From NCBI GenBank assembly GCA_947457615.1, contig CANGWK010000001.1, positions 1-64,000 on the forward strand: a DNA stretch of 64,000 nt, given 5' to 3'. Below the pieces are notes generated by a model. It had not been told where the DNA came from. It worked only from the letters and a program-made list of their open reading frames with translations, and searched no databases. The position numbers and the translations under genes were made by a program. This document shows, piece by piece, positions 48,968 to 57,779 of this stretch (position 1 is the stretch's first letter; each line of letters begins with the position of its first letter). This DNA comes from Flavobacteriaceae bacterium. Lineage in GTDB: Bacteria; Bacteroidota; Bacteroidia; Flavobacteriales; Flavobacteriaceae.

Positions 48968-50875
48968 ATGAGTTACTACAAAATAGAGAATTTAGAGAAT
49001 TACTTCAAAATGTATAAGAAGTCAGTTCGCGAGCCAAGAAAATTTTGGGATCGCATTGCTGATGAAAATTTTACTTGGTATCAAAAATGGGAAAAAGTAT
49101 TTGATTTTGATATGCAAGAATCTAAATTCAAATGGTTCGTAGACGCTAAAGTTAACATCACTAAAAACTGTATTGACAGGCATTTAGCTAGAAGAGGTGA
49201 GAAAACTGCTATAATTTTTGAACCTAATAACCCTAACGAAGAAGCACAACATATTTCCTACAATGAATTATATGTCCGAGTTTCCAAAATGGCAAACGTT
49301 CTTCGCGAGCAAGGGATAAAAAAAGGAGATAGAGTTTGTATTTACTTGCCCATGATACCTGAATTAGCAGTATCCGTATTGGCTTGTGCCAGAATAGGAG
49401 CAATACATTCGGTTGTTTTTGCTGGTTTTTCTTCTTCAGCAGTTTCTGCTAGGATAAATGATTCCGAATGCAAAATGGTTATCACTTCGGATGGAAGCTT
49501 CAGAGGAAACAAATCTATTGATTTAAAAATAATTGTAGATGAGGCATTGGAAAAATCTCCTTGTGTTGAAAAAGTATTAGTAGTTAAAAGAACCAATACT
49601 TCTGTAAACATGAAAGAAGGTCGGGACCAATGGTTAGAGCCTTTATTGGATGCAGCGGTTTCTAATAATGTTGCTGAAATCATGGATGCCGAAGATCCAC
49701 TTTTCATATTATACACTTCTGGCTCAACTGGAAAACCAAAAGGAATGGTGCATACAATAGCAGGTTACATGGTTTATACTGCCTATACGTTTAAAAATAT
49801 ATTCAATTACGAAGAAAAAGACGTGTATTGGTGTACCGCCGATATTGGCTGGATTACTGGCCATTCTTATATTTTATATGGACCTTTATTAAATGGTGCA
49901 ACAACTGTAATTTTTGAAGGTGTTCCTTCTTATCCAGATTATAGTAGATTTTGGGAAGTAATTGAAAAACATAAAGTTAATCAATTCTACACCGCTCCAA
50001 CTGCTATTCGTGCTTTGGCAAAAGAAAATTTAAGTTATGTTCAAAAATTTCCATTAAAGTCATTAAAAGTTATAGGATCTGTAGGCGAACCAATCAATGA
50101 AGAAGCTTGGCACTGGTACAATGACCACGTTGGCGGAAAACGTTGTCCATTGGTAGATACTTGGTGGCAAACCGAAACAGGAGGAATTATGATTTCGCCA
50201 ATTCCGTTTGTGACGCCAACAAAACCTACCTATGCATCCTTACCATTACCTGGAATTCAACCTGTTTTAATGGATGAATTGCGAAATGAAATTGAAGGTA
50301 ATCAAGTTACTGGAAGCTTGTGTATTAAATTTCCTTGGCCTGCTATAGCGAGAACCATTTGGGGAGATCACCAACGGTATAAAGAAACTTATTTTTCTGC
50401 TTTTCCAGGCAAATATTTCACTGGAGATGGTGCTTTGCGCGATGAAGTGGGCTATTATAGAATTACCGGTAGGGTAGATGATGTGATTATTGTTTCAGGC
50501 CACAATTTGGGCACTGCACCAATTGAAGATTCAATAAATGAACATCCTGCAGTTGCAGAAAGTGCTATTGTAGGCTTTCCACACGATATTAAAGGTAATG
50601 CTCTATACGGATTTGTTATCCTTAAAGAGGTTGGCGAAAGCAGAAATCAAGAGAATTTAACTAAAGAAATTAACCAATTAATTTCAGATCAAATAGGACC
50701 AATTGCTAAATTAGATAAAATTCAATTCGTTTCAGGTTTACCAAAAACCCGTTCTGGAAAAATTATGCGAAGAATATTAAGAAAGATAGCAGAAGGAGAT
50801 TTCTCAAACTTTGGAGATACTTCAACTTTGCTAAACCCAGAAATTGTTGACGAAATTAAAGAAGGAAAATTATAG
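48968..50875 (+). CDS. acs: Acetyl-CoA synthetase (acetate-CoA ligase)
   Basis: YTSGSTGKPKGMVHTIAGYM, WCTADIGWITGHSYILYGPL, DTWWQTETGGIMI, GRVDDVIIVSGHNLGTAPIED, PKTRSGKIMRRILRKIA. Confidence 0.95.
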   Translation: MSYYKIENLENYFKMYKKSVREPRKFWDRIADENFTWYQKWEKVFDFDMQESKFKWFVDAKVNITKNCIDRHLARRGEKTAIIFEPNNPNEEAQHISYNELYVRVSKMANVLREQGIKKGDRVCIYLPMIPELAVSVLACARIGAIHSVVFAGFSSSAVSARINDSECKMVITSDGSFRGNKSIDLKIIVDEALEKSPCVEKVLVVKRTNTSVNMKEGRDQWLEPLLDAAVSNNVAEIMDAEDPLFILYTSGSTGKPKGMVHTIAGYMVYTAYTFKNIFNYEEKDVYWCTADIGWITGHSYILYGPLLNGATTVIFEGVPSYPDYSRFWEVIEKHKVNQFYTAPTAIRALAKENLSYVQKFPLKSLKVIGSVGEPINEEAWHWYNDHVGGKRCPLVDTWWQTETGGIMISPIPFVTPTKPTYASLPLPGIQPVLMDELRNEIEGNQVTGSLCIKFPWPAIARTIWGDHQRYKETYFSAFPGKYFTGDGALRDEVGYYRITGRVDDVIIVSGHNLGTAPIEDSINEHPAVAESAIVGFPHDIKGNALYGFVILKEVGESRNQENLTKEINQLISDQIGPIAKLDKIQFVSGLPKTRSGKIMRRILRKIAEGDFSNFGDTSTLLNPEIVDEIKEGKL

Positions 50876-50941
50876 TTTTTTCTATTTGAAAATAAAAATG
50901 AAATTATTTAGAAGTGTTTTTTTAAGCACAACTCAATAATT

Positions 50942-51559
50942 TTATAAAAATTCTGTACTATTTAATTTAACAGAAATTAGGTTTTCCATAACTTTATATC
51001 CTTCTAAATTAGGATGAACTCCATCAGCACCATATCTTTTTTGCAAACCTTTTTCTTCATCTACCATAGAAGAATAATAATCTACAAGTGAAATTTTATT
51101 TTTCTGCGAATAATCCGAAATTAATTTATTTAAAGCAATTACTTTATTTGCAGGTTCTAATTTTGGATTCCAATAAAAATGATTGGATGGCAAAATAGTA
51201 CAAAGAATAACTTTTATCTTATTAGCATTAGCCATTTCCACCATTAAAATAATAGTATCCATAATTTCTTCTGTAGTTGCGGGCCCTGTATTTTCTGCTA
51301 TATCATTAATTCCTGCCAAAATAACTACTATGGAGGGCTTTAAATCAATAACATCTTGTTGAAAACGCAGTAACATTTGAGGCGTAGTTTGACCACTAAT
51401 ACCTCTGTTAATGAAGGATTTAGAAGTAAAAAAAATCTCGTTATGAACTTTCCAAAATTCCGTAATGGAATCTCCCATAAAAACTACATTATTAGTTCTA
51501 TTCATTAGCTTACGATTTTCGCTACGATACTTAGTTAAATTAGCCCAATCTTTATTCAT
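50942..51559 (-). CDS. SGNH/GDSL hydrolase family protein
   Basis: VVFMGDSITEFW, NRGISGQTTPQML, AGINDIAENTG, YGADGVHPNLEGY. Confidence 0.92.
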   Translation of the reverse strand: MNKDWANLTKYRSENRKLMNRTNNVVFMGDSITEFWKVHNEIFFTSKSFINRGISGQTTPQMLLRFQQDVIDLKPSIVVILAGINDIAENTGPATTEEIMDTIILMVEMANANKIKVILCTILPSNHFYWNPKLEPANKVIALNKLISDYSQKNKISLVDYYSSMVDEEKGLQKRYGADGVHPNLEGYKVMENLISVKLNSTEFL

Positions 51560-51755
51560 TATATCTTATTTACTTTAATTCTGATTTTAGATAAAACTAA
51601 AAAAAATAGTCTACTTAATTCATAAAACATTAATTTAAGAATTTTTAAAGTTAATTAGTTTAAGCAATAATAAATAAAAATATTATAAAGATTTACAATA
51701 TTTTAATATTAGAATACACCATTTTTTCGAAATTAATTACCTACATTTACTTTGA

Positions 51756-52886
51756 ATGGAAGAATTAGATATAATAATTATCGGAGGAGGTTTAGCGGGA
51801 TTAACTGCAGGGATACACCTTTCTAAAAAAGGAATTCGGGTAACTATTATAGAAAAAAATGAATTTCCAAAACATAAAGTTTGTGGTGAGTATATTTCCA
51901 ATGAAGTAATACCATATTTAGAATGGCTTGATTTAAAAATTGATGATTTAAAGCCTACATACATCAACAAACTGCAATTCTCTTCTATAAAAGGAACGCT
52001 AATTAATACTAAACTTCCTTTAGGAGGATTTGGAATTAGTCGCTACGAATTGGATAATTATCTTTATAAAAAAGCACTTTCTAACGGTTGTAAAATAATA
52101 AAAGATTTAGTGGATAGTGTAGTTTTTGAAAAAGAAAAATTTACTACCACAACTTCAAATGGTGCCATTCTATCATCTAATATTGTTATTGGTGCATTTG
52201 GCAAGCGATCTAATATTGATTTAAATTTAAACAGAAAGTTTATCCAACAAAAATCACCTTGGTTGGCCGTGAAAGCACATTATTCAGGTGATTTTCCAAA
52301 CGATTTAGTAGGATTACATAACTTTAATGGAGGTTATTGCGGGATTTCTAAAATAGAAAATGAAAAAATTAATATTTGTTACTTAACAAAGAATAGTTCC
52401 TTTAAAGAGTATAAAAGCATAAATGATTTTCAAAATTTAGTTGTCAAACAAAATCCACATTTGAAAACTATTTTTGAACATTCAGAATTAATTTTTGATA
52501 AAACATTAACTATAGGTCAGGTTTCTTTTTCTCCAAAAAAATCAGTAGAAAATCATATTTTAATGATAGGGGATACTGCCGGATTAATTCATCCGTTGTG
52601 CGGAAACGGAATGGCAATGGCTATTCACAGCGCCAAAATTGTTTCTGAATTAATTGTCGACTACCATAATAACAACATAAAAAACAGGGTAGATTTAGAA
52701 AAAAAATATCAAAAAAAATGGAAAATTAATTTTTATTGGCGCCTTAAAGTAGGAAGACTATTAGCTAAAGTTTTATTAAACGCAAAACTTTCAGATCTGT
52801 TTTTAAATATAGTTATTATATTTCCTTTTTTACTAGTAATAATTATTAAAAAGACACATGGAAAACCTATCTTAATTGAAAATTAA
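51756..52886 (+). CDS. NAD(P)/FAD-dependent oxidoreductase (geranylgeranyl reductase-like)
   Basis: DIIIIGGGLAGLTAGIHLSKKGIRVTIIEKNEFPKHKVCGEY, MIGDTAGLIHPLCGNGMAMAIHSAK. Confidence 0.9.
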   Translation: MEELDIIIIGGGLAGLTAGIHLSKKGIRVTIIEKNEFPKHKVCGEYISNEVIPYLEWLDLKIDDLKPTYINKLQFSSIKGTLINTKLPLGGFGISRYELDNYLYKKALSNGCKIIKDLVDSVVFEKEKFTTTTSNGAILSSNIVIGAFGKRSNIDLNLNRKFIQQKSPWLAVKAHYSGDFPNDLVGLHNFNGGYCGISKIENEKINICYLTKNSSFKEYKSINDFQNLVVKQNPHLKTIFEHSELIFDKTLTIGQVSFSPKKSVENHILMIGDTAGLIHPLCGNGMAMAIHSAKIVSELIVDYHNNNIKNRVDLEKKYQKKWKINFYWRLKVGRLLAKVLLNAKLSDLFLNIVIIFPFLLVIIIKKTHGKPILIEN

Positions 52887-53609
52887 ATGTCTTTAAATAC
52901 TAAATATAGAACGGAGGAACTTGAAATAATGGATGACTTTACCTTGGTGGGAGAAGTACTCCGGGAAGCTTTGGATAAAATTGCAAAAATAAACCAGTTA
53001 TTAGGGGGCAATAAGTTGATTTTACAAGGAGTTCAAAATTTGTTGAAATCTGTAGTTTTGGAAAAAGAAATCACTATAGTAGATGTTGGTTGTGGAAATG
53101 GCGATATGTTGCGCGTATTAGCAAAATATGCTGAAAATAATAATTTAAATTTTCATTTAATTGGTATTGATGCAAATCAATTTACAATCAGTCATGCAAG
53201 GGAATTATCCATTTCGTATTCAAATATTACTTATTTATGTGAAGACATTTTTGGAAGTAAATTCAATAATTTTAAATATGATATCGTTCTTTGTACTTTA
53301 ACTTTACATCATTTTAAAGAAAATGAAATTCTTAAATTAATTTCGGTTTTTTACAAAAATGCTGCTATCGGAATTGTAATTAATGATTTGCAAAGAAGCA
53401 AAATTGCGTATCGATTATTTCAGTTATTGTGTTTTGTTTTTAATTTAAATACTATGTCTAAAGAAGATGGGTTAATTTCTATTTTAAGAGGTTTTAAAAA
53501 ACAAGAATTAGTAAATTTTTCTGAGAAATTAAATTTAAAAAAATATTCAATTCAATGGAAATGGGCGTTTCGTTACCAATGGATTATCGATAAAAAGTCA
53601 ATAGATTAA
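52887..53609 (+). CDS. Class I SAM-dependent methyltransferase
   Basis: ITIVDVGCGNGDMLRVLA, LIGIDANQFTI, DIVLCTLTLHHF. Confidence 0.9.
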   Translation: MSLNTKYRTEELEIMDDFTLVGEVLREALDKIAKINQLLGGNKLILQGVQNLLKSVVLEKEITIVDVGCGNGDMLRVLAKYAENNNLNFHLIGIDANQFTISHARELSISYSNITYLCEDIFGSKFNNFKYDIVLCTLTLHHFKENEILKLISVFYKNAAIGIVINDLQRSKIAYRLFQLLCFVFNLNTMSKEDGLISILRGFKKQELVNFSEKLNLKKYSIQWKWAFRYQWIIDKKSID

Positions 53610-53648
53610 CTATAACAAGTCTATTTGTATAGGAACAAATAAAAAAAT

Positions 53649-54700
53649 ATGATCGTCAAGATAAAAACAGTTGCTAAGCAATTACCCAAATATTCTAGAA
53701 CTACTGAAGAGATTTTACCTTTTTTAGACGCATGGTTGATTAATCAAGAACCCCGTTTTATTAGAAAAGTTAAAAAGATTTTCGAAGGAGCTATGGTTGA
53801 CAAACGTTATTCAATAATGGATCCTGTTGAGGTTTTTACTTCCTCTTCTTTTGAAGAGAGAAATGCTATTTATGTTAGAGAAGTTATTGATTTAGGCGAA
53901 AAAGTTTTGGAAAAGGCGCTAAAAAAAGCCAATTGGAAACCAACTGATTTAGATTACATAATCACAGTAAGTTGCACCGGAATAATGATTCCGTCTTTAG
54001 ACGCTTACCTTATCAATTCGCTTAAATTACGTCAAGATATTGTTCGCTTGCCAGTAACTGAAATGGGGTGTGCTGCAGGAATTTCTGGAATTATATATGC
54101 TAAAAATTTCTTGAAAGCTAATCCTGGAAAACGTGCCGCAGTTATTGCTGTAGAAAGTCCAACTGCAACTTTTCAATTGGATGATTATTCGATGGCAAAT
54201 ATTGTAAGCGCAGCTATTTTTGGAGATGGTGCAGCCTGCGTGTTGCTTTCATCAAACAGCGAGGACGAAGGTCCTGAAATTGTTGCTGAAGAAATGTATC
54301 ATTTCTATGATGCCATTCACATGATGGGCTTTAAACTTACTAATTCAGGTTTACAAATGGTTTTAGATGTTGAAGTTCCAGAAACTATTGCTTCTCATTT
54401 TCCGAATATAATTCATCCTTTTTTATCTAAAAATAATCTAAAAATGGAAGATATAAATCATCTAATTTTTCATCCAGGAGGAAAGAAAATCGTCAATACT
54501 TTGAAGATTTATTTTCAAGTTTAGGAAAAAACATCAATGATACTAAAGAAGTTTTACGTTTGTATGGAAACATGTCTAGCGCAACTGTTTTGTATGTATT
54601 GGAGCGAATTATGGATTCCCAACCTAAAAAAGGCGAAAAGGGATTAATGTTAAGTTTTGGTCCTGGCTTTTCGGCTCAACGTATTTTATTAGAATTTTAA
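53649..54700 (+). pseudogene. Type III polyketide synthase (chalcone/stilbene synthase family), interrupted by a frameshift near 54480-54500
   Basis: 53649-54524 carries the Cys motif (TEMGCAAGISG) and His motif (FHPGGKK) then stops; the -1 frame continues QYFEDLFSSLGKNINDTKEVLRLYGNMSSATVLYVLERIMDSQPKKGEKGLMLSFGPGFSAQRILLEF* to 54700. Confidence 0.85.
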
Positions 54701-54703
54701 TTT

Positions 54704-55132
54704 ATGAACTATTCAGAAATTATATCACAATTACCCTATTCTGAACCATTTCTTTTTGTAGATGAAATTACTTCTATAACTGAAAATGGTGCTGTTGGAA
54801 ACTATACTTTTGATGAGAATTTATACTTTTATAAAGGACATTTCAAAGATAATCCTATAACTCCAGGAGTTATATTGACTGAAGTTATGGCACAAATAGG
54901 AGTAGTTTGTTTAGGTATTTATTTGTTAAACAATAAGATCAATAAAAACATAGTAATAGCATTAACATCCAATGAAATAGAATTCTTAAAACCTGTTTAT
55001 CCAAAAGAAAAAGTTACTGTGATTTCAGAAAAAATATATTTTAGATTTGGCAAATTAAAATGTAAAGTTAGAATGATAAACAAATTAGGAATTGAAGTCT
55101 GTCAAGGTAAAATTGCAGGAATGATTGTTTAA
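54704..55132 (+). CDS. FabZ/FabA-like 3-hydroxyacyl-ACP dehydratase
   Basis: LPYSEPFLFVDEI, YKGHFKDNPITPGVILTEVMAQIG. Confidence 0.88.
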   Translation: MNYSEIISQLPYSEPFLFVDEITSITENGAVGNYTFDENLYFYKGHFKDNPITPGVILTEVMAQIGVVCLGIYLLNNKINKNIVIALTSNEIEFLKPVYPKEKVTVISEKIYFRFGKLKCKVRMINKLGIEVCQGKIAGMIV

Positions 55133-55178
55133 ATAAAATTATATTTTACAAGTTTTGAAATAAAAAAAAGGGAATGTA

Positions 55179-56450
55179 ATGGAAAATAGAGTAGTTATAA
55201 CAGGTTTAGGAATTGTTTCGCCAAATGGTATAAATCTTGATTCGTTCACTGATGCAATAAAAAATGGAATTTCAGGAATAAAACAGGATACCGAATTAAA
55301 ACGACTCCAATTTTCTTGTCAAATATCAGGTAAACCAGAAATTACAAACGATTTTGCTTTAAATTATTTAACCGAATTAGAATTACGTAATTTTAATTCT
55401 TCTGGAATATTATATGGTGTAATTGCAGCATTGGATGCTTGGAAAGATGCCGGTTTAGATATTGAAAATAACGAAAACCCAGATTGGGATTCAGGAACAA
55501 TTTTCGGAACTGGAACTTCAGGGATTGATAAATTTAGGGAAAGTATTTATAAAATTGATGATTTCCAAACAAGAAAATTGGGGAGCACAGCCGTAGCTCA
55601 AACCATGAATAGTGGTGTAAGCGCTTATATCGCTGGAAAATTAGGGCTAGGAAATCAAGTAACTACCAATTCCTCCGCTTGCACTACTGGAACTGAAAGC
55701 ATTTTAATGGCATTTGAACGAATAAAATCCGGTCAAGCTAAACGAATAATTGCAGGAAGCACGAGTGATTCTGGTCCCTATATTTGGGGAGGTTTTGATG
55801 CTATGCGCGTTTGCACCTTTAAACACAACGATTCTCCCGAAAAAGGATCGCGACCAATGAGTGCCTCAGCATCTGGTTTTGTGCCTGGAAGTGGAGCTGG
55901 AGCTTTGGTTTTAGAAGATTTAAATTCCGCATTAAATCGTGGAGTAAGGATTTACGGTGAAGTTTTAGGCGGAAATTTAAATTGTGGAGGGCAAAGAGGT
56001 GGAGGTACAATGACTGCTCCAAACTCAATTGCGGTTCAAAAATGCATTGTAAGTGCTCTTGAAAATGCCAAAATAGATGCTAAAGATATTGATGTAATAA
56101 ATGGGCATTTAACAGCTACATCCAAAGATAGTTTGGAAGTTAAAAATTGGACTGAAGCTTTAAATAGAAAAGGTGGTGATTTCCCTTTTATTAATTCCTT
56201 AAAATCAATGGTTGGACACTGTTTAACGGCAGCTGGAAGTATTGAAAGTGTGGCTACTATTTTACAATTGCACCACGGGTTTATTTTCCCAAATATTAAT
56301 TGCGAAGATTTAAATCCAGAAATAACAGAATTAATTTTAGAAGAAAAAATTCCGAAGAAAATGATAGAAAAAGAAATAAATATAATTGCAAAAGCTAGTT
56401 TTGGTTTTGGCGATGTAAATGGGTGTGTCTTATTTAAAAAATACAAATAA
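55179..56450 (+). CDS. Beta-ketoacyl-ACP synthase (FabF-like), Cys-His-His present
   Basis: VVITGLGIVSPNG, NSSACTTGTESI, INGHLTATSKDSLE, KSMVGHCLTAAGSIE. Confidence 0.92.
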   Translation: MENRVVITGLGIVSPNGINLDSFTDAIKNGISGIKQDTELKRLQFSCQISGKPEITNDFALNYLTELELRNFNSSGILYGVIAALDAWKDAGLDIENNENPDWDSGTIFGTGTSGIDKFRESIYKIDDFQTRKLGSTAVAQTMNSGVSAYIAGKLGLGNQVTTNSSACTTGTESILMAFERIKSGQAKRIIAGSTSDSGPYIWGGFDAMRVCTFKHNDSPEKGSRPMSASASGFVPGSGAGALVLEDLNSALNRGVRIYGEVLGGNLNCGGQRGGGTMTAPNSIAVQKCIVSALENAKIDAKDIDVINGHLTATSKDSLEVKNWTEALNRKGGDFPFINSLKSMVGHCLTAAGSIESVATILQLHHGFIFPNINCEDLNPEITELILEEKIPKKMIEKEINIIAKASFGFGDVNGCVLFKKYK

Positions 56451-56453
56451 ATT

Positions 56454-56708
56454 ATGAATCAAGAAGAAATTTTACAAAAATTAAAAGCAATTGTACAACC
56501 ATTTGTTAAGAACGAAGAAGCTTTTATAAATTTAACTGAGGACACTGATTTTATTAATGATTTGCAAATAAATTCAGCTAATTTAGTAGATGTTGTTTTA
56601 GATACAGAAGAGGCTTTTGACATTGAAATTGACAATATTTCGATGGAAAAAATGGTAACGATAAAAGCTGCTTTAGAAATCATTAACACCAAGTTGTCAG
56701 AAAAGTGA
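56454..56708 (+). CDS. Acyl carrier protein
   Basis: 84-aa acidic protein with INDLQINSANLVDVVLDTEEAFDIEI; Ser in ACP phosphopantetheine-site context. Confidence 0.88.
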   Translation: MNQEEILQKLKAIVQPFVKNEEAFINLTEDTDFINDLQINSANLVDVVLDTEEAFDIEIDNISMEKMVTIKAALEIINTKLSEK

Positions 56709-57229
56709 TCGGAAATGATATAGTAGATTTAGCTTTGTCTAAAAAAGAAAGTAAATGGCAACGAAAAGGGTTTTTAGATAAAATCTTTACGTTGCAAGAG
56801 CAGTCACAAATACATTCTTCTGAAAATCAAAATTCTATGGTTTGGAGTTTATGGAGTAGGAAGGAGGCTGCCTACAAAATATACAATCGGGAATCGGGAA
56901 TAAGAAAATACAACCCAATCCAATTTGAGTGTTTAGCATCAGAAAACGGTAAAGTAGTTTTTGAAAATCATGTTTATTTTACACGAACTGAATTCAGTGA
57001 AGATTTTATTTATTCAGAAGCAGTAGAAAATTTAAATGATTTTGAAAGAATAAAAAACATTGCAAGACCTGAAAAAATTGAAAAAGAAAATGGAATACCG
57101 AGTTATTTTGATGCTTTTGATTCATCAATAAGACCTATATCCATAACGCATCACGGTAGATTTGAACGAATTATTACAATTACTTCAATCCCAAACGAGA
57201 CTTTAATTTTAAAAAAATTAAAGCTATAG
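56705..57229 (+). CDS. 4'-phosphopantetheinyl transferase superfamily protein
   Basis: MIGNDIVDLALSKKES (GTG start), WSLWSRKEAAYKIY; overlaps acp by 4 bp. Confidence 0.88.
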   Translation: MIGNDIVDLALSKKESKWQRKGFLDKIFTLQEQSQIHSSENQNSMVWSLWSRKEAAYKIYNRESGIRKYNPIQFECLASENGKVVFENHVYFTRTEFSEDFIYSEAVENLNDFERIKNIARPEKIEKENGIPSYFDAFDSSIRPISITHHGRFERIITITSIPNETLILKKLKL

Positions 57230-57776
57230 TATACGCTTCATCAGTAGAGGAGACGCGTTCATTTTTCGGGATTTTATAAATTGTACTCAATTGTTCTATA
57301 GTGAAATTTGCATTATTGATATCATTTAGTTTTTTGTGCATAATTTCAATATCAAGAGCTTCATTTTTTAATCTTCCACAGGCTAATTTCTCTAAGGACT
57401 GATTAATCATTTCAACATAAAAATTTATGCGATGTCCAACTAAAGTTGCATTTCCTAAATAATCAATAAATTTTTCAATTGCTTGGCTTTCGGATAATTT
57501 AGGCTGCTCTGATTCTAATAAAAAATCATTTGACAATCCATTATCATGTAAGAATTTATATTGTGGAATAGTTACTTCAAATACGTCTCCCAAAAGTACA
57601 CTATCTTCAATTACGGCAATAGCTCCGAAGGATAGTATAACATCTTTTTTAGGGTTTAATCCACTAGTTTCGGTGCATAAAACAACATATCTATTGGATT
57701 TTTTCTCAAATTTAGAATGATAATTCTTCCAAAATTCGGGGGAGTTTTTATTTATATTTTTTAACCAATCGATCAT
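57180..57776 (-). CDS. 3'-5' exonuclease (DNA polymerase III epsilon-like)
   Basis: YVVLCTETSGLNPKKDVILSFGAIAV, LVGHRINFYVEMIN. Confidence 0.85.
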   Translation of the reverse strand: MIDWLKNINKNSPEFWKNYHSKFEKKSNRYVVLCTETSGLNPKKDVILSFGAIAVIEDSVLLGDVFEVTIPQYKFLHDNGLSNDFLLESEQPKLSESQAIEKFIDYLGNATLVGHRINFYVEMINQSLEKLACGRLKNEALDIEIMHKKLNDINNANFTIEQLSTIYKIPKNERVSSTDEAYTIALIFLKLKSRLGLK

Positions 57777-57779
57777 AAA

